NCBI RefSeq assembly: GCF_016901835.1
Contig: NZ_JACJKX010000009.1
Coordinates: 1 to 64,000 of the forward strand
Length of the DNA: 64,000 bases
From: Parasutterella secunda
Lineage (GTDB): Bacteria > Pseudomonadota > Gammaproteobacteria > Burkholderiales > Burkholderiaceae_F
Reading direction: 5' to 3'
The notes beneath the pieces are model-generated. The model was not told the origin of the DNA. It ran no database searches and saw only the letters and a list, made by a program, of their open reading frames with translations. Each line of letters begins with the position of its first letter. The first letter of the stretch is position 1. Of the stretch, positions 26,475 through 34,783 are shown in pieces. The translations under genes and the position numbers were made by a program.

Positions 26475-27158
26475 ATGTCAGGCAACGGGATGAATTGGGT
26501 AAAAACGGGGAGTTTTCTATTGCTTCTCTTTGTCCTTTTCATCCTTTGCCTGGGTGCTCGGGTCACCGGAATCATTGAGCACGAAATCTTGGGCCTGCTG
26601 CTCTCTGTCGGTCTTCTCTTACACGCCATCCGACACGGCTCGTGGTTTTTTAACTTCGGTCAGGGTCAATGGGGGCTGAGACGGTTGCTATCCACTGCAG
26701 TCAATTGGCTCTTGGCCGCAGGCTTTATCTTTTTGCTCGTGACCGGGATTGCGCTCTCTCCCGATCTCTTCAGTTTTTTAGGCATTGAGTCCGGAATGCT
26801 CACGCGCCAGCTCCATTCGGGCGTGGCTTTCTGGCTATTAGTGCTGATGTCCGTTCATCTCGGATTACATGGGAAGATGCTCGCCAAAAAAATGGGAAAT
26901 CTTCTCGGTCGCCAATGGCTTTTACCGCTGTCGATTTTTACTTTACTGCTAGGCGCCATCGGCTTTATTGACCGTATGCTTTTTGAAAAGCTCTTTTTGG
27001 GGTTTTCGTTCGACTTTTGGGATCCGGCCCGTCCTATCTCGCTTTATTTTATCTTCTATGCTGCAGTCGCTTTAGCGTTAACCGTCGTGGTTGACGTCTG
27101 CATTGCTTCACTTGAACCAAAAGATGCGCTTGTGCCTAAAAGTGCGAAGCATCACTGA
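26475..27158 (+). CDS. DUF4405-like membrane cytochrome b-type protein
   Basis: A 227-residue membrane protein with about five to six helices. Histidines lie in the pattern expected for haem ligands: HEILGLLLSVGLLLHAIRHG in one helix pair and RQLHSGVAFWLLVLMSVHLG in another, which resembles DUF4405 (a cytochrome-b561-like, flavinylation-associated family). It starts 12 bases after the flavodoxin stop and is likely co-transcribed. A role in passing quinol electrons to the exported flavodoxin is inferred from context only. Confidence 0.65.
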   Translation: MSGNGMNWVKTGSFLLLLFVLFILCLGARVTGIIEHEILGLLLSVGLLLHAIRHGSWFFNFGQGQWGLRRLLSTAVNWLLAAGFIFLLVTGIALSPDLFSFLGIESGMLTRQLHSGVAFWLLVLMSVHLGLHGKMLAKKMGNLLGRQWLLPLSIFTLLLGAIGFIDRMLFEKLFLGFSFDFWDPARPISLYFIFYAAVALALTVVVDVCIASLEPKDALVPKSAKHH

Positions 27159-27163
27159 AATCA

Positions 27164-28075
27164 TTAATCCTGTTTTTCTTCGGAGCTTAAAACCAACCGA
27201 CGGTTTTCCTCAATGATTTTCTTTCTCAGCGATTCGAGAAACACTTCAGTCACCAATCTTTTTGCACGTACCCGAGGCCAGGCAATCACACAACCGACCT
27301 GGAAAGCCGGCTCCAACGGCAAAAACATCAGCTCATCATCTTCACCGATAATTCCGTCCAAACATAAAGCGTGCTGTCCGCCCATCCTCACAATGCGCGA
27401 TACGTTATAGAGCAGGTTGTACCGACCGATGATATTGAGTTCAGCAAAGGGATGACCCAACCATCCGGCAAAACGGTTCTCAAACGGTTGACGTGAAAAG
27501 AATAGGGGAATATCCTTGAGATCCTCTGCGTGGATTCTTGTTCTCCCTTTAAAGCAACCGTCTCGTCGGGTTAGCACTCCCCATTGATTCAATCGAGGAA
27601 TTTCCAAATACTCAAAACCATCCAAATCCGAAGGCAACATCATTAATCCGAAGTCAGCCAGGCCCGTGCGAAGACGATCGGCCGTATCTTGAGAGTTGGC
27701 ACTGATAAAGCGATACTGCACGGATGGATGAATCGTTAAAAACTCATGAATCACTTCAGCCACGATATCAAAAGACGGGGTCTCGGCTGCGCAGATTACA
27801 AGTTCACCCATGAGTTCACTTTTACTCATCGCTTCTTTTTTTGTCCGATCGAGCAGCGCCAGGATCGACTCAGCTTGACGCAAAAGGTATAGGCCTTTTT
27901 CCGTTAAAGTCACTCGGCGAGTGCTGCGGTCAAACAAAACCTGCCCAAGCTCTTCTTCAAGTTCAGCAATTTGGCGCGATAGAGTCGGTTGCGTAACAAA
28001 AAGACGTTCAGCCGCCAAAGTGAAACTTTTTTGATGTGCAATTTCAACAAAGTAGCGCAGTGTGCGAATTTCCAT
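27164..28075 (-). CDS. LysR-family transcriptional regulator
   Basis: 303 residues with the N-terminal winged helix-turn-helix (MEIRTLRYFVEIAHQKSFTL, then ERLFVTQPTLSRQIAELEEE) and a C-terminal effector-binding domain. The length is normal. It is divergent from the decayed monooxygenase gene starting at 28185, its most probable original target, and convergent with the DUF4405 gene, from which it is 5 bases apart. The effector is unknown. Confidence 0.93.
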   Translation of the reverse strand: MEIRTLRYFVEIAHQKSFTLAAERLFVTQPTLSRQIAELEEELGQVLFDRSTRRVTLTEKGLYLLRQAESILALLDRTKKEAMSKSELMGELVICAAETPSFDIVAEVIHEFLTIHPSVQYRFISANSQDTADRLRTGLADFGLMMLPSDLDGFEYLEIPRLNQWGVLTRRDGCFKGRTRIHAEDLKDIPLFFSRQPFENRFAGWLGHPFAELNIIGRYNLLYNVSRIVRMGGQHALCLDGIIGEDDELMFLPLEPAFQVGCVIAWPRVRAKRLVTEVFLESLRKKIIEENRRLVLSSEEKQD

Positions 28076-28184
28076 AGCTTTATTTATAGAAAATCATTAT
28101 CAAATCTGTGATTAATAAATCATTGGTATTTATTCTAATCCACTTCTAAAATGGGTACAAAGGAAAGACTTCTTAGGAGAGACT

Positions 28185-28534
28185 ATGTTATTGAATCGTA
28201 TGATTTTTACAACCTTTTAGCCTTGGTATTTTTATCACCTTTGTCCGACGTCTCCGCCGCAAACAACTTGGAAACATCTCAAGGTGCAATCAACATCAAG
28301 CATTTGATTGAATCACAGATTGTGGCCGGTGAGAGCAAAGTACAGATTGCCGAAATCGATGTGGATCCGAGTCGTATTGAAGAATTCCGAAACCTTGTCT
28401 GGACAGTCGGCGAAATCAGCACACAAACCGAACCGGGCGTTTTGTTGCTCTTTGGCGCAAGCAGCAAGGAAAATCCCGCGCGATTTGTCGTGGTAGAAGT
28501 TTACAAGGATCAAAAGGCGTACCAATCAGAATAA
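28185..28534 (+). pseudogene. Secreted antibiotic-biosynthesis-monooxygenase-like protein, decayed
   Basis: A strong ribosome binding site (AGGAG) precedes ATG 28185, and the first codons encode a signal peptide (MLLNRMIFTTF). The frame then hits TAG. Adding one T in the TTTT run at about 28215-28218 restores it to LALVFLSPLSDVSAANN, a perfect continuation. The rest reads as an ABM (YgiN-like) domain, VQIAEIDVDPSRIEEFRNLV, then VVVEVYKDQKAYQSE, and stops where the family normally continues with a HLxTPHF segment. The gene therefore has a frameshift in the signal peptide and a lost C-terminus. It is divergent from the LysR gene. Confidence 0.75.
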
Positions 28535-28572
28535 CCTGCAGTCAAATGGATAATCAGGAGTTTGGTAGAGAT

Positions 28573-28647
28573 TGGCGGGGGCACTTGGAATCGAACCAAG
28601 ATACCTCGGTTCAGAGCCGAGTACACTAACCATTGTGCTATGCCCCT
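28573..28647 (-). tRNA. tRNA-Gln (anticodon CTG)
   Basis: The minus strand folds into a full cloverleaf of 75 bases including an encoded CCA. Acceptor AGGGGCA/TGCCCCC has an unpaired first position, as expected for glutamine tRNAs. The D arm is GCAC...GTGT, the anticodon stem CTCGG/CCGAG with loop CTCTGAA (anticodon CTG), and the T arm CTTGG-TTCGATT-CCAAG. The discriminator is G. It lies between the decayed ABM gene and the elaA-like gene. Confidence 0.93.
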
Positions 28648-28728
28648 ACCGGAGATCTAACGAACGTTAGGGCGAGAATTTTATCAGGTTACAAACCATT
28701 TTTGTGCATGCGAACGAAGTTTTTTTTC

Positions 28729-29166
28729 TCAAAGTTTTAAACGCATGCGAATATGCGGAATCCCGTCTTCGAGAAATTCTTCGGATTCAGCGACAAATCC
28801 CAAAGACTCATACATCTTTCTGACATAAGTCTGCGCTTCAATTACGATTTCTTTAGCCTGAAGTTTTTCCTGAGCTATGCGGATCCCTTGCGCCACGATC
28901 TTGGTGCCAAGACCACAGCGGCGCTTAACGGCAATCACGCGTCCCAGAGAGACTTCCTGACGAGCGACTCCTGCAGGAATCAGCCTCAAGTAGGCCTGGA
29001 TACCCTCATCGTCCTCGAACCACAGATGATAAGCCTGAGAATCGATATCATCGACTTCCTGATAGGCGCATTTCTGTTCAACCACAAAAACGGCCACCCG
29101 TAATTTGTAGATCTCAAAGAGCTCACGGGTGGTCAGTTCAGAAAAATGCTTGGCAAAAAATTGCAT
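28729..29166 (-). CDS. elaA: ElaA-like GNAT N-acetyltransferase
   Basis: A 145-residue GNAT protein. The opening (FSELTTRELFEIYKLRVAVF, then VVEQKCAYQEVDDID) is typical of ElaA. The acetyl-CoA loop appears as VIAVKRRCGLGTKIVAQGIR (R/Q-x-x-G-x-G/A). The natural substrate of ElaA proteins is not established. It is followed on the same strand, in transcription order, by the tRNA-Gln, and preceded by a flavoprotein gene 12 bases away, so the two proteins may share a transcript. Confidence 0.85.
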   Translation of the reverse strand: MQFFAKHFSELTTRELFEIYKLRVAVFVVEQKCAYQEVDDIDSQAYHLWFEDDEGIQAYLRLIPAGVARQEVSLGRVIAVKRRCGLGTKIVAQGIRIAQEKLQAKEIVIEAQTYVRKMYESLGFVAESEEFLEDGIPHIRMRLKL

Positions 29167-29178
29167 TTGAAAATACCG

Positions 29179-29727
29179 TTAACGAACCTGATCAGCAGCA
29201 TGAAGTCCCAAATGATACGCTTGCTCCAGGGCACCTGTTTCTTCAATACTTCTAACCGCCAAGCCGGTCGCCAAGGCATGACCGCCATCGCGCCAATGCA
29301 AAAAGCGAAGGAAGCAGTCAAACTGAATCACGATGCCGTTCATGCTCCAGGGAGCCGGGCCCCCGCAGTTAGCGAGCAAAATCGCAGCCTTCGATTGCTT
29401 CATCAACTCTTCTCGTTTTGAATTGAAGTGATCGAGCACGGCTTTAAGTTGTGCGGTCATCCCGTAGTAATAAAGGGGAGTGGAGAAAACGACAACTTGA
29501 GACTCAAGGATGCTTGCCAAAATCTTTTGCATATCCCCGGTATCGGCCTCAACGCCTGCCTCGATCTTATCAAAATAAGCCTTGGTACACGGTTCGATAT
29601 CCATTTCGGCAACGTTAAAACGCACGACTTCGTGACCGGCCTCCAAGGCACCTTTTGTAAAGGCACGAACCATTTTGTCATTGTTGCCGTCAACAAAGGG
29701 GCTACCCATTAACACGGTTATTTTCAT
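29179..29727 (-). CDS. Flavodoxin-fold NAD(P)H-dependent oxidoreductase
   Basis: 182 residues beginning with the FMN-binding pattern MKITVLMGSPFVDGNNDKMV (GSPxxxGNxxK). The PLYYYGMTAQLKAVLDHF segment is the second flavin-contact loop typical of the NADPH-dependent FMN reductase/flavodoxin_2 group. It has no signal peptide and is cytoplasmic. The family often reduces quinones or free flavin. It is divergent from the tautomerase-DUF362 pair at 29.9-31.1 kb. A distant relative lies at 37379-37918. Confidence 0.85.
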   Translation of the reverse strand: MKITVLMGSPFVDGNNDKMVRAFTKGALEAGHEVVRFNVAEMDIEPCTKAYFDKIEAGVEADTGDMQKILASILESQVVVFSTPLYYYGMTAQLKAVLDHFNSKREELMKQSKAAILLANCGGPAPWSMNGIVIQFDCFLRFLHWRDGGHALATGLAVRSIEETGALEQAYHLGLHAADQVR

Positions 29728-29898
29728 GATGACCTCCTGAATTGAACAGCTCTATTATGACTCTGTTGAATACTAAATTCTTCTCGTATTGCCTTTCAAA
29801 GACAAATAGGCAGAAATTGGATTGAATTCAAACATTTTTTAAGAGCAGGCTGCGTAATAATTTTTCAATAAATATCAATATGAGAAGGAGAAGGTACC

Positions 29899-30105
29899 AT
29901 GCCCGTGATTACTGTTGAAGCCATGCCCATGACAACCGATGCCAAACGAGAACTCGTCGCAACTTTAACGCACGACGCTTCCCGCATCATGCAGGTTCCT
30001 GAAACCTCAATCTATGTCTTTATTCGAGAAAATCCTTTTGACGACATCGGTGTAGCAGGAAAACTTTTAAGCGACATTAAAAAAGAGAACGCTTCAAAAA
30101 AATAG
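29899..30105 (+). CDS. 4-Oxalocrotonate tautomerase family protein
   Basis: A 68-residue small enzyme with the tautomerase start MPVITVEA; Pro2 becomes the catalytic N-terminal proline after Met removal. GAAGGAG lies upstream of the ATG. The fold predicts a hexamer (or trimer of dimers) that catalyses keto-enol tautomerisation. The substrate is unknown. The gene ends 9 bases before the DUF362 gene, so both are one operon. Confidence 0.88.
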   Translation: MPVITVEAMPMTTDAKRELVATLTHDASRIMQVPETSIYVFIRENPFDDIGVAGKLLSDIKKENASKK

Positions 30106-30114
30106 GAGAAAACC

Positions 30115-31068
30115 ATGAGTGGTATTTCTAAAAGAAACTTTTTGAAAGCGGCCGCCGCTGTTGGAGGCGTGGGGTGCTTAAATTCCGCTTTTGCCGCGGG
30201 CGCTCAAAAAGCCTTAGCCCAAGAACCGGCTACGGTCTACTACATTAAAGACTTGAGTGTAGAAAGCCTCATCAAAGCTTTTAATGCCGTTAAAGCGCCT
30301 CTGAACGGCAAAATTGCCGTCAAACTCCACACCGGAGAACCCAACGGTCCCAACATTCTGCCGAGAGCTTGGATTCAAAAGCTTCTGCCCCATGTCCCCA
30401 ATTCAACTATTGTAGAGACCAATGTTTTGTACGGCAGTCCCAGACAAACGACCGAAGGGCATAGGCAGACACTTAAAACCAGCGGCTGGACCTTTGCTTC
30501 AGTAGATATTCTCGATGAAGACGGAGACGTCAATTGGCCGATTGACGGCGGCAAACACTTAAAAGAAGTCGCTGTGGGTGCGCACTTGGCTAACTATGAC
30601 TCCATGCTCGTGCTCACCCATTTTAAGGGACACGCCATGGCAGGTTTCGGCGGTTCGCTTAAAAATATCGCGATCGGCTGCGCCTCCGGCCGCAACGGTA
30701 AGCGTCAGATTCATCGCAATTGGGATACGGGCAGTCAGTTCCTTGAGCGCATGGTTGAAGGCGGGAAAGCCGTCACCGATCATTTCAAGAACAAGATTGT
30801 GTACATTAATGTGCTTCGCCGCATGTCGGTTGATTGCGACTGCGCCGGTACCTCTGCAGCTGAACCTACTGCGCCTGACCTGGGCATTCTTGCTTCAACC
30901 GATATTCTCGCCATTGATCAAGCCAGCATCGACATGGTCTGGGCGCTCCCTGAAAAACAAAAGCACGATCTTGTCGAACGAATTGAGTCCCGCGAAGGCT
31001 TGCGTCAGTTAAGCTACATGGAAGAGCTGGGGATGGGCAAGAGAGCCTACAGACTCGTTAAGCTCTAA
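30115..31068 (+). CDS. Exported DUF362 protein, copy 1
   Basis: 317 residues. The N-terminus (SKRNFLKAAAAVGGVGCLNS) is a Tat-like signal with KR in place of RR, cleaved near AFA. The remainder fits DUF362: VKLHTGEPNGPNILPRAWIQ, then NYDSMLVLTHFKGHAMAGFG, GSLKNIAIGCASG, and a C-terminal CDCAG cysteine pair. The function of DUF362 is not known; some members carry iron-sulfur clusters. It is co-transcribed with the tautomerase. A paralogue with a perfect RR signal is at 40267-41244. Confidence 0.85.
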   Translation: MSGISKRNFLKAAAAVGGVGCLNSAFAAGAQKALAQEPATVYYIKDLSVESLIKAFNAVKAPLNGKIAVKLHTGEPNGPNILPRAWIQKLLPHVPNSTIVETNVLYGSPRQTTEGHRQTLKTSGWTFASVDILDEDGDVNWPIDGGKHLKEVAVGAHLANYDSMLVLTHFKGHAMAGFGGSLKNIAIGCASGRNGKRQIHRNWDTGSQFLERMVEGGKAVTDHFKNKIVYINVLRRMSVDCDCAGTSAAEPTAPDLGILASTDILAIDQASIDMVWALPEKQKHDLVERIESREGLRQLSYMEELGMGKRAYRLVKL

Positions 31069-31090
31069 ATAGTTTTCGTGATTTTCACTA

Positions 31091-31118
31091 GCGGCAAAGC
31101 GCTTTGAGACTTTGCCGC
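31091..31118. terminator. Hairpin after the DUF362 gene
   Basis: A perfect 9-bp stem GCGGCAAAG/CTTTGCCGC with a 10-base loop, 22 bases past the stop at 31068. No T-run follows, so if it ends transcription it is not a classic intrinsic terminator. Confidence 0.45.
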
Positions 31119-31220
31119 CTGAGTTGTCCTCAAATATTAAATCAGTGGTGTCCCTTGTCCTCATGGTTAACAATTTTGATTGCTATTTGCGTCAATGTTG
31201 CTAAAATTGAATTTAGATTC

Positions 31221-31239
31221 GTATTACATTTGTATTACA
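31221..31239 (+). promoter_or_regulatory. Candidate RelB operator
   Basis: Two copies of GTATTACA at 31221-31228 and 31232-31239, 11 bp apart, lie just upstream of the relB ATG at 31249. Antitoxins of this type usually repress their own operon through repeated sites at this place. Confidence 0.4.
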
Positions 31240-31248
31240 GAGATCGAT

Positions 31249-31494
31249 ATGGCTACTGCAATAATATCTTTTCGAATTCCCACCGAAATTAAAAATTCTG
31301 TGAAGCCGATTCTTGAGGCTAATGGAATGAGCGTTTCTGAACTCTGTCAGAGTGTTTTGGAATATGTCGCTGAAACGGGAAATATTCCTGTTAAAAAAGA
31401 GTTACTGAGTGAAGAGGACAGAGAATTGGTCAAGCTTGCTCGAGAGCGTCTGTCAGAGATTGGCTCGATTCCTGTCAAACTTGAGGATCTCTGA
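31249..31494 (+). CDS. relB: RelB/DinJ-family antitoxin
   Basis: 81 residues from ATG 31249. A longer frame from 31180 has no family similarity at its start. The N-terminus (ATAIISFRIPTEIKNSVKPI) is the ribbon-helix-helix DNA-binding part of RelB/DinJ antitoxins, and the acidic, flexible C-terminus should wrap the toxin. The stop TGA overlaps the toxin start ATG (TGATG), a usual coupling for such pairs. Autorepression is expected. Confidence 0.88.
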   Translation: MATAIISFRIPTEIKNSVKPILEANGMSVSELCQSVLEYVAETGNIPVKKELLSEEDRELVKLARERLSEIGSIPVKLEDL

Positions 31495-31778
31495 TGACTT
31501 ATTTGCTTGAATTTAAACCAACTGCACTTAAGGAATGGAGCAAGTTGGACAATTCTGTTAAATCAGCTTTCAAGAAAAAATTGAAAGAGATTTTGGAGAA
31601 TCCCAAAATTGAGTCGAATCGATTGTCTGGTTTACCGAACTGTTACAAAATTAAATTGCGTTCTGCTGGTTATCGGTTAGTCTATCAGGTCAATGATGAT
31701 CGGATCGTAGTTTTGATATTAGCAATAGGAAAAAGAGAGCGTTCGGAAGCTTATGAAAAAGCAATGCAACGCTTGTAA
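31494..31778 (+). CDS. relE: RelE-family mRNA interferase toxin
   Basis: A 94-residue toxin of the RelE/ParE fold. The opening MTYLLEFKPTALKEWSKLD and the blocks RLSGLPNCYKIKLRSAGYRL and VYQVNDDRIVVLILAIGKRE are almost textbook RelE, with the basic residues and the C-terminal region used for ribosome-dependent mRNA cleavage. The pair looks complete and functional. The window gives no sign that it sits in a larger mobile element. Confidence 0.92.
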   Translation: MTYLLEFKPTALKEWSKLDNSVKSAFKKKLKEILENPKIESNRLSGLPNCYKIKLRSAGYRLVYQVNDDRIVVLILAIGKRERSEAYEKAMQRL

Positions 31779-31833
31779 TATAGACAGAAAAACATCTGAT
31801 AAACATTAAATCAGATAGCTTTTTCCTTTGGAA

Positions 31834-32022
31834 TCAGTATATTACATCACTCGTATCCAAACCGAACTTTAAAAATGCAGCTAAATTCTGTTCGTCTCCG
31901 GTAAGGAAATTACGGACAGAAAAATGGCGGTTTTCTCTGTCGAGATTTTTGAAGTTTGTGAGGTTAAATCTTTTGAGGTATGAAAAATTAGATGTGTGGA
32001 TTAATCGCCCGGATTTTCGAGT
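31834..32022 (-). pseudogene. C-terminal relic of an unrecognised gene
   Basis: An open minus-strand frame of 62 codons without a start, reading ...IHTSNFSYLKRFNLTNFKNL and ending NLAAFLKFGLDTSDVIY. It looks like protein, is closed upstream by TGA at 32025, and matches nothing I recognise. A similar ending (QNLASFVAAF) appears in the frame at 32040-32126, as if two related genes had decayed here. The rest of the 31779-32217 gap shows no gene. Confidence 0.3.
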
Positions 32023-32039
32023 TCAGAAGCAATCTCTAC

Positions 32040-32126
32040 CTAAAATGCAGCGACAAATGATGCTAAATTTTGATTGAGATGATCGGGAGGACCTACTTTT
32101 AAAGGGATCTTAGGGAAACCATATGT
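32040..32126 (-). pseudogene. Second short C-terminal relic
   Basis: A minus-strand frame of 28 codons reads TYGFPKIPLKVGPPDHLNQN then LASFVAAF and stop. It resembles the end of a protein and shares a QNLA(A/S)F motif with the relic at 31834-32022. There is no start codon. The family was not recognised. Confidence 0.25.
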
Positions 32127-32217
32127 TTATCGAGAAGAGGCTCCCCAAACTACCCTACGCATATTTTTAATTTGGTCAGCACAGATATTAAATAGAGACA
32201 GTTTTCAAAAAAAACTC

Positions 32218-33189
32218 TTAACTGTCCGAAATCGAACGAATATGTTCAGATAGGCCCGAGTAAGTCAGATCCAACCAAGGTTTGATGTGGGAGTCCAAAA
32301 ACTTCAGTGACAACTGATGCATTTGATTAACTATCATTTCAAAGCCTTTTGAAGGCGTCACAATCCACTGAGTTCGCTCAATATTAACAGTGGGAATAGG
32401 CAAAACCTGTATCTCTCGCGTCCAATGTCTTCCTTGCCAAATCCCTAAAGCCGGCATCAATGCCCAACCCAACCCTTGAGCAACGAGCCCGACCATCGTA
32501 AAACTCGATTCGACCCCGATAGATTCCGTCTGTTCAATATTGAGTTTTCTGAAAATTCTCTCGCTTTGTACCCGGTCGGTGCTGTCAACGTTATATCGGA
32601 TATAGGCTAAACGTTGCGCTAAGTTTCTTAACTCTTTGAGTTGAGTCACCGGTTTTTCATTTTTCGGCAAAACCAAAAGATAGCGCTCAGACCATAAGGC
32701 TCGCCTGAAAAAACTTTGCTCATTATCGAATGACTCGGGAGAAATGAGGATATCGAGTTGCCGACTTTCCAGCTTCTCTTTCAATGTCTGAGTCATGGCG
32801 GTTTGTACGGAAAAGTTTTTGACTGTATTGAAAAGAGAGCCGCAAAGTAGGGGAGAGAGACTGTGACTGATTGATTCAGAAAAACCGATTTTCAAATGAA
32901 TATTTTCAAGATTACTTGTGCGAAGAGTATCGGTGAGGCGATAGGCATTTCTCAAGAGTATTTCGCCATCATTGAGAAGCATTCGTCCGGCTAGGGTCAG
33001 TTCCAAGGGGCGAACCTTTCGATTAAAGAGTTGTACGCCCAGCTGTTTTTCGAGGTTCGTGATAATTTGCGAAACCGCCGAGACAGTCAAACCAAAGTGC
33101 TCGGCGGTCTTTTTCATGCTTTTTCGAGAACTGAAGACCAGAAAAACTTTTAAGCCGTCCAGATCAATCAAGTGAGAACTAATACTCAT
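32218..33189 (-). CDS. LysR-family regulator divergent from the ammonia-lyase gene
   Basis: 323 residues from ATG 33189. A longer frame to 33366 would add 59 unrelated residues and run into the divergent gene. The HTH region (LDGLKVFLVFSSRKSMKKTA, then VSAVSQIITNLEKQLG) and effector domain are normal. The neighbour on the other side of the 101-base gap is the aspartase/fumarase-superfamily gene, so it is the likely regulator of that gene. Confidence 0.9.
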   Translation of the reverse strand: MSISSHLIDLDGLKVFLVFSSRKSMKKTAEHFGLTVSAVSQIITNLEKQLGVQLFNRKVRPLELTLAGRMLLNDGEILLRNAYRLTDTLRTSNLENIHLKIGFSESISHSLSPLLCGSLFNTVKNFSVQTAMTQTLKEKLESRQLDILISPESFDNEQSFFRRALWSERYLLVLPKNEKPVTQLKELRNLAQRLAYIRYNVDSTDRVQSERIFRKLNIEQTESIGVESSFTMVGLVAQGLGWALMPALGIWQGRHWTREIQVLPIPTVNIERTQWIVTPSKGFEMIVNQMHQLSLKFLDSHIKPWLDLTYSGLSEHIRSISDS

Positions 33190-33290
33190 ATTAAAAATTT
33201 TAAAGTCTAATTTAAGAATTATTAAAGTCAGTATACAGATCATTATCCGTTCAACACAATAGACATACCTGTTTAAAAAGGAACTCAACC

Positions 33291-34721
33291 ATGAAAACCC
33301 GAATTGAACGAGATTGTTTAGGCGAAATGGAGATTGATGACGCCTCCTATTTCGGTATTCAAACACACCGCATGATGAAGGTCTCCGGCGCCGCAGGCTA
33401 TCCTGTTATCGCTTATCCCGACCTGCATCGGGCACTCTTTCAAATCAAAAAAGCCTGTGCTAAGGCTAATGCTGAGGTAGGAGCGCTTGATGCACAGGTA
33501 GCTCAAGCCATTGTCAGCGCCTGCGATAAGCTACTTGAAGGCGGCTACGAAAAGGAATTTCCGCTTGATATGTTGCAAGGCGGCGGATACACGTGCGTTA
33601 ATATGAACGTCAATGAAGTGATCGGAAACCTCGCAAACGAAATTCTCACCGGCCACAAAGGCAGCGACCAAGTGCATCCGAATACTCACGTCAATATGGC
33701 GCAGTCGACCAATGACACCATCCCTTCGGCCACTCATTTGGCTATTGCTCCGAGGCTTGATGTAATCATTGAAAGACTTCAGGCTCTGCATTCAAGTTTT
33801 GAAAAGAAAGCCGATGAATTTAAGGACGTGGTTAAAGTGGGCCGCACCTGCTGGCAGGATGCTCTGCCTTTGACGCTCGGTCAGGAATTCGGCGGATACG
33901 CCTCCTTAATTGCAAGACTTATTAAAAAACTTCAGGCAGTCAGACCCGGTTGCTTTGAACTCGTGATGGGCGGCAGCGCGGTCGGCACCGGTTTAGGGGC
34001 TTCGAGCGGTTACATGCAGGCGTTCTATAAACATATCAGCTCAGATTTAGGTGAAAAAGTCAGCCCGCAGGCCAATATTTTTGACGGTTTTCAAAACCCT
34101 GACTTTTTTGTCACAGTCTCGGGATTGATTAAAGAAGTGGCGACATCGCTATCTAAAATCAGCAAAGATCTTCGACTGATGAGCTCGGGCCCTCGCTCAG
34201 GTTTTATGGAAATCACGCTTCCCGCATTGAGTCCCGGAAGCTCCATTATGCCGGGCAAAATTAACCCCACCGTTCCGGAAATGGTCATTCAGATTGCCCA
34301 CCAGGTAGTCGGAAACGATGTGGCGATTGCCATGGCCTACGATGAAGGGGAGCTCGACTTAAATGTTTGGGATGCGACCTTCTACAAGTGCCTTTTTGAA
34401 AACCTTCAGTTGGTCGGCGAAGAAATTTTGATTCTCAAGCGCGACTGTATTGACGGCATCACAGCCAACCGCGATCGCTGCCGGGATGAAGCCCAATCGA
34501 GTTTGGCCATATCCACGGTTGTCGCGGCGACCCAAGGTTATCCGTTGGGTGTTAAGGTGGCCCACTATGCTAAAGAAAAAGGTTTGACTGTCAAAAAGGC
34601 CGTGCTGGAGATGGGACTCATGACCAAAGCCGAGGCCGATCATTTACTTGATCCGATGCTACTGGTTGATCCGGAAAAGATGGCACAAGCCATTGCCGAA
34701 TGGAGAGCCGGAAAACATTGA
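33291..34721 (+). CDS. aspA: Aspartate ammonia-lyase-like enzyme (aspartase/fumarase superfamily)
   Basis: A 476-residue protein. The superfamily signature GSSIMPGKINP is at about residues 318-328, with the flexible serine loop. The YFGIQT start motif and STNDTIPSATH favour aspartase over fumarase (which has GAQT and GSSAMPYK). The reaction would be aspartate to fumarate plus ammonia, supplying fumarate as electron acceptor. The replacement of A by G in MPAK and divergence around the substrate loop leave room for a related lyase, so the exact substrate is not certain. It is regulated by the divergent LysR gene, by context. Confidence 0.78.
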   Translation: MKTRIERDCLGEMEIDDASYFGIQTHRMMKVSGAAGYPVIAYPDLHRALFQIKKACAKANAEVGALDAQVAQAIVSACDKLLEGGYEKEFPLDMLQGGGYTCVNMNVNEVIGNLANEILTGHKGSDQVHPNTHVNMAQSTNDTIPSATHLAIAPRLDVIIERLQALHSSFEKKADEFKDVVKVGRTCWQDALPLTLGQEFGGYASLIARLIKKLQAVRPGCFELVMGGSAVGTGLGASSGYMQAFYKHISSDLGEKVSPQANIFDGFQNPDFFVTVSGLIKEVATSLSKISKDLRLMSSGPRSGFMEITLPALSPGSSIMPGKINPTVPEMVIQIAHQVVGNDVAIAMAYDEGELDLNVWDATFYKCLFENLQLVGEEILILKRDCIDGITANRDRCRDEAQSSLAISTVVAATQGYPLGVKVAHYAKEKGLTVKKAVLEMGLMTKAEADHLLDPMLLVDPEKMAQAIAEWRAGKH

Positions 34722-34756
34722 TTGTGTCGGAGATACGACTTTAAATCATCCCATAT

Positions 34757-34783
34757 CTGAGAGCGGCACATGGCCGCTCTCAG
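34757..34783. terminator. Shared hairpin between convergent genes
   Basis: An 11-bp perfect stem CTGAGAGCGGC/GCCGCTCTCAG with a 5-base loop lies between the lyase gene and the convergent LysR gene and overlaps the latter's stop codon. It has no T-run on either side but is strong enough to act in both directions. Confidence 0.6.

Noticed and set aside
33190-33366. 59-residue N-terminal extension of the LysR regulator
   Set aside because: The extension has no LysR features and would overlap the divergent lyase gene; ATG 33189 gives the normal family start.
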